Shown piece by piece: positions 28,541-38,749 of a stretch of 64,000 nucleotides of DNA (within the stretch, counting starts at the first letter, position 1; each line of letters begins with the position of its first letter). The translations under genes were made by a program, and so were the position numbers. The DNA comes from Amaranthus tricolor. Taxonomy: Eukaryota; Streptophyta; Magnoliopsida; Caryophyllales; Amaranthaceae. The notes under the pieces are model-generated. The model ran no database searches. It was given only the letters and a program-made list of their open reading frames with translations, and had not been told where the DNA came from. Location of the stretch: positions 12,425,142-12,489,141 of the forward strand of contig NC_080056.1 in assembly GCF_026212465.1 (NCBI RefSeq). The letters are read 5' to 3'.

Positions 28541-31500
28541 ATGGCTCCTAAAAAGAATCCTACACAAACTGCAACAGTGCATAGCACAGATACAGACACT
28601 TCCGCAGGTCACGCTAACAATCAAGCCGTGACCCGTCGTGATCTGGACATGCTAGCACGAAATCTCACGGCCGCGTTCTCTGAACAACTTCGTGCCGTCA
28701 TAAACAATACCCCTACTCAGCAACGAGTACTGGAAGATATGGCTGCACAGATAAAAAACCTGGAGGAACGAATCGAACACCATCCTGAGATACCCAAATC
28801 CCATGAATCTCAAGAAGGGAACTCGAGGACTTCCCACTCCGGTAGACGCAATAAGAACAGGCGGGAAAGGTCCAAAACTTACCCGCATCCTGGCAAGACA
28901 GATACACGAGATGGCGACTCCAAAACCGCCACTCCGGATGCTCGAACTTTCCTAGAGAGCAAAAAACGAAGGACGTCCGAGAGCGTCCAGTCCCTGGTAG
29001 ATAAAAGGAGGGAGGAAAGAAAGAAGGCGGAACTCGCTGGATCTAGCCGCCCCCTCATTTCCGCCACCATGCCGCGGAATGAGGCCACCAAGAGTGTCCT
29101 CCCCGAAGAGCCCATATCATTAGTCTCTCCCCTGGCCATGGAGATACTGAATACTCCCAACCCCGGGAAAATAAAGGTGCCAAACATGGCTGCTTTCGAT
29201 GGCACGTCATGCCCACAAGAGCACCTGACGGCATATAAAAATCTCATGCTGTTGTACACCACCAACTCATCGTTATGGTGTAAGTTCTTTCCAACTACTC
29301 TTACAGGAGTAGCTTTGACGTGGTACACCTCCCTTCCCGGAGGAAGCATCCACAACTTTGCCCAATTAGAGGGCAAGTTCTTGGGCCATTTTGTAGCCTC
29401 AAAAAGGCAGGAGAAATCAAACTTCCACCTGCTTAGTGTCACTCAGTTGGAAGGAGAATCCATATCCTCCTATCTCAAGAAGTTCCATGAGGCAGTGCTG
29501 GAAGTAACTGATTTGGAGGAGTCAGTTGCGCTAAACGCCCTAATCAACGGAATGAAGGCTCAACGGTTGAAGTTCCAGTTGGTTGAAAGTCAAGTAAAAA
29601 CATATGCAGAGGCCATGAAACAATGCCAAAGCTACGTCACGGCCTCGGAAATATGTCAGGCCCATGACCCGAAACGGCGGAAATCCGAAAAGAAGGAAGC
29701 CGGGTCCTCTCTTCCATCCTCACGGCGTAGAGAGGAACATTCTCCGAGGGAGAAGAATTACATGCCGCGTCGTCCTGGGCCACCATCTGATATGGGACCT
29801 CCACGAGCCAGACAGGTATATGTCACAGGAGGAGAGAATAGGACGCGGAATCTGGGGGACGGAGGCAACGACCCAATGTTCAATCGAAACAGGAGGGACA
29901 TTTTCTTTGCTGTTCGAGATCAATTGCCGGCTCCACCTCCTGTTACCACCCCCTCTGATAGGCGCAACTATAATCTGTGGTGTGACTACCACAAAGAGCA
30001 CGGCCACACTCTGACGCAATGCCGCGAACTTAAACGCATCTTGCATCAATTGGCTGACGAAGGAAAATTGTCCAGATTCCTCAACCGGAGGGATTACAAT
30101 GCGGAAAGAGAAGGGGAAAGGAGGCCGTGGCAACAGAGACGCAGATCCCCAAAGAGGAACGAAGCCCGACACGAAAGTTCCGACACTCAAGGAACTATCA
30201 ATATGATTTTTGGGGGATACACTGACGAATATCCCACCATCCGGGCTGCAAAGAACAGTGTCCACACTTTGCTGAAGGGGCCTCCCAAGGCCTCATCTAA
30301 GGGACCAGTCATGAAGTTCGATGCCACGACCTCTCAACCGCTACAACAACCCCATACCGACCCTCTGGTGGTCACTCTTAAAATCGGCCAAATGAAGGTC
30401 AGACGGGTGCTGGTAGATACGGGAAGCACGGCCGATCTTATTACAATGGAGTGCTTGAGACAAATGAAGTTCGAAGAAAAGCACTTGCAACCCCTAGACA
30501 AACCTCTGATTGGGTTTGGAGGGAGTCAGGTCATTCCATTGGGCACGATCATTCTCCCCGTACGGGTAGGGGAGAAACATGAAAGCCGTACCATGCCCAT
30601 ACGGTTCACAGTGGTAGATCTCAACTTTCCCTACAATGCCATCATGGGGCTCCCACTCATTAACAAGATCAAGGCAGCCATCTTTCCCCATCAACTCTTG
30701 CTGCAATACGAAACAGATAAAGGGCAAGTTGGCATTCTGAAAGGAGACCAGGTCACGGCTCGCCAATGCCTCGTCAACACCCTGAAGCACAGGTCTTCCG
30801 AGACACCTGCAAAAAGAAAGAGGGAAGACAAGGTCTCAGCTGTCATGAGCGTGTACAGGGAAAATCATAACACGCATGAAAGGCCCCGCCCCATAGAACG
30901 ATACGAGGAAGTAGATATGTTCGAGGGGAAACAGATCAAGATAGGAAAAGATCTTCCTGACACGGTCAAGCAGGACATAGTGGCCACCATTGCTGAATTC
31001 CGCGACGTCTTTGCTTTTTGCACGGAAGAAATGCCGGGCATCCCTACCAGTGTCGCGTGTCATAAACTTGACATCAAACCTGGCTATAAACCCGTAAAAC
31101 AAAAGCTGCGACATCAAGGAAGAGAGCGGACTGAGGCCGCCAAGGAGGAAGTTGAGAAGTTGCTGAAAGCCGGATTTATCAAAGAATGCCGATACTCAGA
31201 GTGGCTATCCAATGTTGTTCTGGTAAAAAAACCAAATGGCAAGTGGAGAATGTGTGTCGACTTCACGGACCTGAATAAGGCATGCCCCAAAGACGATTAT
31301 CCACTTCCAAAGATAGATCGTCTGGTCGACTCTACGGCAGGCCATGCATTATTAAGCTTCATGGATGCCAATGCCGGCTATCATCAGATCCCATTGGCCA
31401 CCGAAGATCAACCTCACACGGCCTTCATTACTAGCACGGGGGTCTACTGCTACAAGGTCATGCCCTTCGGATTAAAAAACGCGGGAGCAACTTATCAGAG

Positions 31501-34078
31501 GATGGTCAACAAGGTCTTCCAATCTCAGATTGGACGGAATTTAGAAGTATATGTGGATGATATGATCACAAAGAGCAAACAGGCAAGTCAGCACGCCGCG
31601 GACTTACGAGAAACCTTCCTTACCCTGCAAAAACACCAAATGAAACTCAATCCCGACAAGTGCGTGTTCGGAGTTACCGGAGGAAAGTGCCTCGGCTTTC
31701 TGGTAGACGAGCGGGGCATTGAAGCAAATCCTGATAAGATCCGGGCCATACAGAACATGAGATCCCCCACCACAGTAAAAGAAGTACAAAAGCTCACGGG
31801 GTGCATAGCCGCTCTCGGAAGATTCCTTTCCAAGTCTGCGGATAAATGTTCCCCCTTCTTTAAGACAATAAAGCAACAGAAGTTCGAGTGGACAGCAGAA
31901 GCAGAAGAGTCCTTTCGCCAACTCAAAGAGCACCTGTCCACATTACCGAAACTAGTCTCTCCCATCAAAGGGGAGAAACTAGTCCTATATGTTTCTGTCT
32001 CCGAGTATTCGTTATCCGGAGTACTGGTTGCGGAAAGGGAAAAGAAACAGCTTCCCATATACTACGTAAGTCATGCATTCCGCGGCTCTGAGGGAAACTA
32101 CGGTGAAGTCGAAAAAGTCATATTCGCAATCGTGATGGCAAGCAGAAAATTGAAGCCCTACTTTCAATCCCACCAGATCATCATCCGGACTGATCAACCC
32201 TTGAAAAAGATTTTGGAAGGAAAAAACAAGTCAAGCCGCGTCACAGATTGGGCAAACCAGCTGGCGGATTTCGGCATCGAATATGAGCCTCGAACGGCAA
32301 TCAAAGCTCAAGCTCTGGCTGATTTCATTGCTGAAAGTACCTTCCCCTGTCATCCTGAACCCAATCAGGAGTGGAAGTTGTATGTAGACGGGTCCTCAAC
32401 ACAATCAGCTAGTGGAGCTGGACTCCTCATCATGTCTTCCGCAGGGGTCCGTATGGAAAGAGCTGTCAGGTTCGAGTTCGCAGCATCGAACAACGAGGCA
32501 GAATATGAAGCATTGTTAATGGGATTGAGGATTTGCTACGAAGCGGGAGCGAAAAACTTGTCCGCCTTCTCTGACTCCCAATTGATCGTGGGACAAGTCA
32601 ACGGAGAATTCGAAGCTAAGGATGATAGCATGAAGATGTATTTGCAGCAGGTGAAAGAATTTGTTCCAAAATTCGACAAGTTCACATTGGAACACATTCC
32701 AAGATCCCAGAACGCCCAAGCTGATTCCCTAGCAAAGCTGGCCAGCTCAGCAGAAACATCCGCGGCTCGAGATATTATCTGGGAAGTGCTTCCTAATCCC
32801 AGTATCAACTTCATGGTCAACACCATCGACAGATCAGATACATGGATGGAGCCGTACATCGAATATTTGCGAAATCAGACGCTTCCCCAAGATCGAAGCC
32901 AGGCCAATATGATCCAGAAGAAAGCAAGATGGTTCGAACTCCACGAAGGAACGCTCTACAAGAAGTCGTATACACACCCCCTCCTGAAATGTGTATCCCC
33001 TGAAGAAGGAAACTATATCCTTCGCGAAATACATGAAGGAGGATGCGGTATACATCAGGGAGTGCGAACTGTCATCGGGAAAGTCCTGAGAAGTGGATAT
33101 TACTGGCCCTCACTCCGAGAAGACGCGGAATACTTGATCAAGAGATGTCCTGAATGCCAATACCACTCAAAGATAGGAAGGAAGCCGTCTAATTACTTGA
33201 CTGCCATACAAGCCGTCTTGCCTTTCGACAAATGGGGCATGGATCTTCTTGGTCCCTTCCCTCCGGCAAAAGGGCAACGCAAATTCATCATTGTGGCCAT
33301 TGATTATTTCACAAAGTACGTAGAAGCAGAAGCCCTTAGCTCAATCACGGACAAACAAGTTTGTCAGTTTATATGGCGGAATATCATCACAAGGTACGGC
33401 ATCCCTCGGGTCATCATAACAGACAATGGAAGGCAGTTTGTTAGCAAAAACACCATCGAGTACTGCGACAAGTTTAACATCCAGATCAGATTCAGCTCGG
33501 TGTCCAGGCCACAAACCAATGGTCAAGTAGAGTCCGCAAACAAAGAAATTCTGAACGGCATTAAGAAGAAGATAGAGGGGGTCAAAGGCAATTGGGATGA
33601 AGAACTACCAGGCATCTTATGGGCAAGTCGAACAACCATTAAAGACGCAACGGGGCATACACCTTTCTCTTTAGTATATGGATCTGAAGCCGTGCTCCCC
33701 GTTGAAATAGGCGTACCCTCCACAAGGGTCACCTACTACTCACACGACGAGAATGAGGAAGGAAAAAGAGTAAACTTAGATCTGCTGCCAGAGACAAGAG
33801 GAAACGCAATGCTGAGATCAATAGCACAAAAACAAAAGATGATCCGTAGCTTCAATCACAATGTAAAGACCAGACATATTCAAATTGGCGATTTCGTCCT
33901 CCGGAAGGTCGAAGCCACGGGAAAGAAAGCGGAAAAAGGAAAATTAGGGGCCAACTGGGACGGACCTTTCAAAGTCACCCACGTCATCAAACCAGGAACT
34001 TTTGAGCTAGAAGACATAAAAGGGAAAAAGCTACCACGACCATGGAATGGAGACCATCTGAAAAAATTCTTCATTTAA
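28541..34078 (+). CDS. Gag-Pol polyprotein (Gag, protease, RT, RNase H x2, integrase)
   Basis: 1845 residues from ATG 28541 (MAPKKNPTQT), just after the primer site. The frame stays open upstream into the LTR only through a TTG, so the ATG is preferred. Domains in order: Gag capsid region ~235-350; zinc knuckle ~480 of variant form C-x2-H-x4-H-x4-C (CDYHKEHGHTLTQC); aspartic protease with DTGS at 626; reverse transcriptase with YVDD at 1004-1007; a first RNase H ~1150-1270; a second RNase H starting YVDGSS at ~1283; integrase with a His-His-Cys-Cys region (EIHEGG ... RCPECQYH) ~1496-1540 and a DDE core (MDLLGP ~1567, ITDNGRQF ~1626, NGQVESANKE ~1660). No stop or frameshift is seen. Gag and Pol share one frame, so ratio control would have to be by processing or RNA-level events. 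Confidence 0.95.
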   Translation: MAPKKNPTQTATVHSTDTDTSAGHANNQAVTRRDLDMLARNLTAAFSEQLRAVINNTPTQQRVLEDMAAQIKNLEERIEHHPEIPKSHESQEGNSRTSHSGRRNKNRRERSKTYPHPGKTDTRDGDSKTATPDARTFLESKKRRTSESVQSLVDKRREERKKAELAGSSRPLISATMPRNEATKSVLPEEPISLVSPLAMEILNTPNPGKIKVPNMAAFDGTSCPQEHLTAYKNLMLLYTTNSSLWCKFFPTTLTGVALTWYTSLPGGSIHNFAQLEGKFLGHFVASKRQEKSNFHLLSVTQLEGESISSYLKKFHEAVLEVTDLEESVALNALINGMKAQRLKFQLVESQVKTYAEAMKQCQSYVTASEICQAHDPKRRKSEKKEAGSSLPSSRRREEHSPREKNYMPRRPGPPSDMGPPRARQVYVTGGENRTRNLGDGGNDPMFNRNRRDIFFAVRDQLPAPPPVTTPSDRRNYNLWCDYHKEHGHTLTQCRELKRILHQLADEGKLSRFLNRRDYNAEREGERRPWQQRRRSPKRNEARHESSDTQGTINMIFGGYTDEYPTIRAAKNSVHTLLKGPPKASSKGPVMKFDATTSQPLQQPHTDPLVVTLKIGQMKVRRVLVDTGSTADLITMECLRQMKFEEKHLQPLDKPLIGFGGSQVIPLGTIILPVRVGEKHESRTMPIRFTVVDLNFPYNAIMGLPLINKIKAAIFPHQLLLQYETDKGQVGILKGDQVTARQCLVNTLKHRSSETPAKRKREDKVSAVMSVYRENHNTHERPRPIERYEEVDMFEGKQIKIGKDLPDTVKQDIVATIAEFRDVFAFCTEEMPGIPTSVACHKLDIKPGYKPVKQKLRHQGRERTEAAKEEVEKLLKAGFIKECRYSEWLSNVVLVKKPNGKWRMCVDFTDLNKACPKDDYPLPKIDRLVDSTAGHALLSFMDANAGYHQIPLATEDQPHTAFITSTGVYCYKVMPFGLKNAGATYQRMVNKVFQSQIGRNLEVYVDDMITKSKQASQHAADLRETFLTLQKHQMKLNPDKCVFGVTGGKCLGFLVDERGIEANPDKIRAIQNMRSPTTVKEVQKLTGCIAALGRFLSKSADKCSPFFKTIKQQKFEWTAEAEESFRQLKEHLSTLPKLVSPIKGEKLVLYVSVSEYSLSGVLVAEREKKQLPIYYVSHAFRGSEGNYGEVEKVIFAIVMASRKLKPYFQSHQIIIRTDQPLKKILEGKNKSSRVTDWANQLADFGIEYEPRTAIKAQALADFIAESTFPCHPEPNQEWKLYVDGSSTQSASGAGLLIMSSAGVRMERAVRFEFAASNNEAEYEALLMGLRICYEAGAKNLSAFSDSQLIVGQVNGEFEAKDDSMKMYLQQVKEFVPKFDKFTLEHIPRSQNAQADSLAKLASSAETSAARDIIWEVLPNPSINFMVNTIDRSDTWMEPYIEYLRNQTLPQDRSQANMIQKKARWFELHEGTLYKKSYTHPLLKCVSPEEGNYILREIHEGGCGIHQGVRTVIGKVLRSGYYWPSLREDAEYLIKRCPECQYHSKIGRKPSNYLTAIQAVLPFDKWGMDLLGPFPPAKGQRKFIIVAIDYFTKYVEAEALSSITDKQVCQFIWRNIITRYGIPRVIITDNGRQFVSKNTIEYCDKFNIQIRFSSVSRPQTNGQVESANKEILNGIKKKIEGVKGNWDEELPGILWASRTTIKDATGHTPFSLVYGSEAVLPVEIGVPSTRVTYYSHDENEEGKRVNLDLLPETRGNAMLRSIAQKQKMIRSFNHNVKTRHIQIGDFVLRKVEATGKKAEKGKLGANWDGPFKVTHVIKPGTFELEDIKGKKLPRPWNGDHLKKFFI

Positions 34079-34260
34079 TAAAATTTGCAAGGGGCCGACA
34101 GTAAGCGTCTCATCAGTATCATGCCGTGTCTCATCAGTATCATTCCGCAACAATGTCACGTTGTAATTCAATAATTTCAATCACTTGTATCCTTATCAAT
34201 CATTAATAAACAGGTTTCATATAATATCCGACTCTTATGTTTGCAAATCTCATTAAAGCA

Positions 34261-35062
34261 GTACTATCGATAAGTCGGACCCCTAGATTGGGGTCCCTAA
34301 ATTCAAAAATCTAAGATGTTTCCTAACCGGAACATCGATAAGTCGGACCCCTAGATTGGGATCCCTAAATTCAAAAATCTAAGATGTTTCCTAACCAGAA
34401 CATCGATAAGTCGGACCCCTAGATTGGGGTCCCTAAATTCAAAAATCTAAGATGTTTCCTAACCGGAACATCGATAAGTCAGACCCCTAGATTGGGGTCA
34501 CAATTCAAAAATCTAAGATGTTTCCTAACCGGAACATCGATAAGTCGGACCCCTAGATTGGGGTCACAATTCAAAAATCTAAGATGTTTCCTAACCGGAA
34601 CATCGATAAGTCGGACCCCTAGATTGGGGTCCCTAAATTCAAAAATCTAAGATGTTTCCTAACCGGAACATCGATAAGTCGGACCCCTAGATTGGGATCC
34701 CTAAATTCAAAAATCTAAGATGTTTCCTAACCGGAACATCGATAAGTCAGACCCCTAGATTGGGGTCCCTAAATTCAAAAATCCAAGATGTTTCCTAACC
34801 GGAACATCGATAAGTCGGACCCCCTGATTAGGGTCCTTTAATTCTGAAATCTATATTTCCTAACCAGATCTTCGACAAGTCGGACCTCCAGGTGGAGATC
34901 CCTAAAGTTCAAAAAATTCTAAAAATTCTCGCAATGTTGTTCCCAACCGGGACATCAATAAGTCGGACCCTCAGCTTGGGGTCCCTAAGTTCAAAAATAA
35001 TATTCCGTCTAATGGTGTTTCCCAGCCGGGACATCGACAAGTCGGACCCCCAAACTGGGGTT
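34261..35062 (+). repeat. Tandem array of ~68-bp hairpin repeats in the gypsy 3' region
   Basis: About 12 units. The word CGATAAGTCGGACC (or a close variant) starts at 34268, 34336, 34404, 34472, 34538, 34604, 34672, 34740, 34808, 34873, 34956 and 35035. The first nine are 66-68 bp apart and nearly identical; the last three are diverged. Most units contain the stem GGACCCC-TAGATT-GGGGTCC. The array lies between pol and the 3' end of the antisense gene. Tandem repeats at this place are a known feature of Tat-type elements. Confidence 0.95.
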
Positions 35063-35324
35063 TAAAGGCAGAATATTCTAAGTACAAGATTTCATTGATA
35101 TCGCTGGCGCATGACAAAGCAATATTCCGCGGCCTCAAGAAAGAGAAGCCACGGCTCAACAAGCAGGGCGCACGACAAAATAATATTCCGCGGCATCTGA
35201 CAAGAGAAGCCACGGCTCACCAAACAAAAACAGGAATACCATGAACAAATACTGAATGGAAATATATACATCAAATATTCAAAATGGAGTTGAATGTTTA
35301 CAAGAAAGTTACTAAATTACAAAA

Positions 35325-38310
35325 TTACACGTCGTCCAAAAAGGCCTCGACATCTTCACCCGGCGGCGGAGGAGATTCGATTCTTCCCTCTTCGAGACTG
35401 GGGGTGAAGCTAACATAATCTTCAACATTGAACGGCTCCACCCCGATCTCAGACAACTCCCGGGACAAGCTCTGGAGGTTCCGGCCTTCGTCAATAATAA
35501 GATTCGATAGATCAAGGCATAGAACCTCCAGATTGGAGAGCGTCAAGTTCTCTGGGACATCTGACGCCGGAGGAGAAGAGAGAGCCAGCTGTTCCAAGTC
35601 GAGACATAAAGCCTCCCTCTCAGCCTCGGCATTTATCTTTTCAGACCAGGCTCTCTTCTCAGCCGCATCCCAGACCGTGTCGACCAGTACCGCCGACTCC
35701 CCGTCCAAGACAGGAGCAAGGTTGGACAAAGCTTCACTCCCCTTTTGTTCAGCAGTTTGCTGAAGGGAAGCAAAATCCATGCCCAACTCTGCGGCAGCCA
35801 GACGATACTTCTCGTCACTGATCATGGTTCCGGCCTTCACCATCTCAGCCGTCAGATCTCCGAGAAACTTCGACGCTTCCGGCTCATCCGAGAGAAGCCA
35901 GTCCCTAGCTATCCGGGCCTTCTTGGTTAGGCACAATTTATATACTTTGGCCGCGGATAGAATCATCTCGAAGTGGGAGGAATCGGCCGACACTTGCTGC
36001 ATTAATTGCTGGTTCTGATGAACGAGCTTGGCGTGAGTATCCATCAGCAAGCCGACCTCATGGCTGATGCTCGCGGACCTGGTGGAAGCAGCATCCAAGT
36101 TCTCCGCGGTCTGATCCAGCTGCTTCCTCGCCCTCTCCCGCCATTGTTCGGTTCTGACCAAGCGCTCTTTCAGCTCAGAACACTTGGCCAGCTTTTCTTT
36201 GAGGCTCGGCAGGTCCTCCCGCAATTTTGATAATTCTTCGTTCAGTTCTTCACAGCGGGAGGTAAGGGCGGCCATGGTTTCCTGGTCCGCGGCACTTTGA
36301 CGGTTGGCGTCGAGTTCAAAAGCCAACCGTATGAACGCCTGCAAAGGAACAACTATTAAAAAGATCCGGAGGCAACAATTAATCATACCACTGAGTTTAA
36401 AAGTCATTACCTCCGCCGCCGAAGCTTGCGCTTGACGCACCCTATCACGGGGGGGCATAGATTCTAGAAGGTCGACATCCACTTTGCTGATTAAGTTGGA
36501 CGTCGCCCTGTTGAAGCGAACTACTAAGCCCTTATGCCCCAGCTCCGGAAAGGGCGTGTTGGTCGAAAAGGGGAAGCCTCCCGACGACGGTAAACCTCGG
36601 CATATTGGGAAGAAGGAGCCGCGGAAGATTCCCCCACTTTTTCCTTCCCCTTATTTGAAGATGGCCGGGGAGAGTCTTGAAGGGGCGAGGTCTCCTCTTC
36701 AATTGGCCTTATTTGGAGCGGCCTGGCAGTAGGGATCGTGCCCATGGAGGGCCTCTTTGCCGACTTCTCCTTGTGGGAAGAAGAATCCCGCTTCCTCTTC
36801 TTCTTCCCACTCTTTTTTGCCGCACCCCTTGTCTGAGGAGGAACCACCCTCTCAGATTCATCGGGGATATGAACCTGCTTTCTCTCTTCGAGAAGTCGGA
36901 GAGCCTCTTGCTCCGAGGGCACGTCCTCCAGACCCTTCTCCACGGTTGCCGAGTCCTACAAAAGAAGAAGTTAGGAAGAATCAACAAAAATCTTTTTCAG
37001 CAGAACTTTGTATAGAGATATACCTTTGGAGGAAGGGGAAGAGGCTTATCCTCGGGCCGCTGGATGGCCCCTGCAGCAAGTCTCAGAACGCTGAATTTCT
37101 TCATTAGTTCAGGACTCTTGGCTCGAAGATTTTGCTTGGCTATCCCTGTAGAAACATGAGTTAGCAACAGTCAAATGTACTATAGAAAAGGAAAAGAAGA
37201 AACTCGGCAACTCTTACTCCGATCGATAGCCAAGCTAATGCCGAAGGCTGAGAGGAGGTTCTCATTCTCCAGCTCAGGACGACCAGGAATCCAATTAAGT
37301 TGGACGTTCATTGGTTTCCTTCCCAATTGAACGTCCATCTTGGCGTATTCTATGATCACCGCATCACTAAAGGAACATTGCGGGATCCCATTATTAAAAC
37401 CCGAGAGATTGGGTTTGATGTCAAAAGAGGTCTTGATATTCCACCCCTCTGAGTTGTATAAGTATGCGAATTTTGTCCTATACCCCTTCTGGTTGTCGGG
37501 GAGGTCTTGGACTATCTTCAGTCCTCGACGGTGTGTGAATGTAATCCAGCCACAGCCGTATGATTGGGAATTACATAGGCGGGCTCTGAATATATATCTA
37601 AAGGCTGTGAGTGTTGGTGGCACGGCCAAAACTTTACACAAAATCAAAAAGGCCACCATACAACCCCAGGCGTTCGGGTATAATTCGGGCACTGAGACGT
37701 TCAAAAACTCTAACACCTCTCTAAAAAACGGGTGAAGAGGAAATCTAAGCCCTAATTCAAAAGAAGGGAAGTATACGGCTATACAGTGTGGGGGAGGAAA
37801 CCTAACGGTGTCATAATTCCCCGGGGTAATGATGTTTATGTTATCTTTTAAACCCCATTTTTGAGAGATGGCCTCCCGACGGTTGTCTAGATCTCTCTTA
37901 GTCTGTAAGTCAATAAAGTAATTTAGAGGCCCGCCATCTGGAATGTAGAATGGAGGAGGAGCTGGCGCCGCACTTTCTCTTCCTGAAGACTCGGCTGATC
38001 CTTCAAGGTTTTCCATATCTACATACAATAACCCTTCTAGGTCAGGATTTATTCGCGGCAAGTAATTTGGAAAGAAAGCAATGCTCACTTCCCAAGGAGC
38101 AGTTTTCATAATCTCCGGAGGGTATATAGGGGATACGGACGACTCATCCCCAGCTTTTATTGGTTCATAATGGGGGGTAATTCTCACTGAACTACTTTCA
38201 TCCGAGTCATTCATAGGTAACCCCTTTTTATTAAGACGCCTACGTACTATCAGAGGAGTTTCCGGCAAGTTAGTAGGGTTGGTGTCTGAGTTAGTAGTCG
38301 CGACATCCAT
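35325..38310 (-). CDS. Antisense accessory gene of the gypsy element (putative gypsy-type transposon domain plus coiled coil)
   Basis: On the minus strand the proposed exons are 38310-37218, 37145-37024, 36955-36411 and 36338-35325. All have GT-AG borders and in-phase joins. Exon 1 begins MDVATTNSDTNP and holds a domain with CIAVYFPSFELGLRFPLHPF and PNAWGCMVAFLILC, characteristic of the Pfam family called putative gypsy type transposon. Exon 3 is basic (KKSGKKKRKRD, a likely nuclear signal). Exon 4 is a coiled coil (LTSRCEELNEELSKLREDL) with an acidic, proline-containing tail. Function of this family is unknown. The frame breaks near 36590 within exon 3: the ordinary frame reaches a stop at 36524, and the expected continuation is in another frame. 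So this copy probably makes a truncated protein unless spliced differently. Confidence 0.75.
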
Positions 38311-38389
38311 GTTAATAATAAAGTAAAAGTTGAAACTTGTAAAGAATGGAGATTAAATTTATAAACAAATTCAAAGTTCTAGGCTAGCA

Positions 38390-38580
38390 TTCATGAACAG
38401 ATTGAAGATATTCAAGAAATTCAAGAACAGCTTGAAGAACAACTTGAAGAAATTCGAAAAATCTGGGAAAAGTTTGAATACCTTAAGAAATAAGTTGAAG
38501 ATTTGTCAGAAACTTGATGAAGATCTGTCAGAAACCTTGAAGATCTTCGAAGAACTTGTCAGAAGTTTGAAGAAAGGATG
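38390..38580. repeat. Low-complexity TTGAAGAA-type repeat
   Basis: On the plus strand AAATTCAAGAAC, CTTGAAGAAC and related words repeat about every 10-15 bp. It lies between the antisense TATA box and start codon, so it would be the pyrimidine-rich leader of that mRNA. The short open frame on the plus strand is lysine/leucine low complexity and not a gene. Confidence 0.6.
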
Positions 38581-38680
38581 AAGATTGTCAGAGCGTCTCT
38601 CTCTATTTTCTCTTTCTTGCAATTTGAAGATTTGAGGAAGTTAATGAAGGTTAGGTGAGATGGAACTATTCCAACTACCC

Positions 38681-38688
38681 TATTTATA
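38681..38688 (-). promoter_or_regulatory. TATA box of the antisense gene
   Basis: The minus strand reads TATAAATAGGG about 370 bp upstream of the ATG at 38310, so transcription would begin near 38650. The 5' UTR then crosses a CTTCAA/TTCTTCAA-rich stretch (38390-38580). The motif matches the LTR TATA context. Confidence 0.6.
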
Positions 38689-38749
38689 ACAGTAATAAAT
38701 GCTTCACTTGGGGTCTGAACAGTTGAAAGAAGTTGGAATTCCAAATGAA

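Noticed and set aside
28652..34074. Numerous minus-strand frames across gag-pol
   Set aside because: They are shadows of the long sense frame and show no domain features.
34261..35062. Regular repeats resembling a CRISPR array
   Set aside because: Units are contiguous tandem copies without unique spacers, in a plant retrotransposon.
36484..37735. Plus-strand frames across the antisense gene
   Set aside because: They are shadows of the minus-strand exons; no domain or plausible start.
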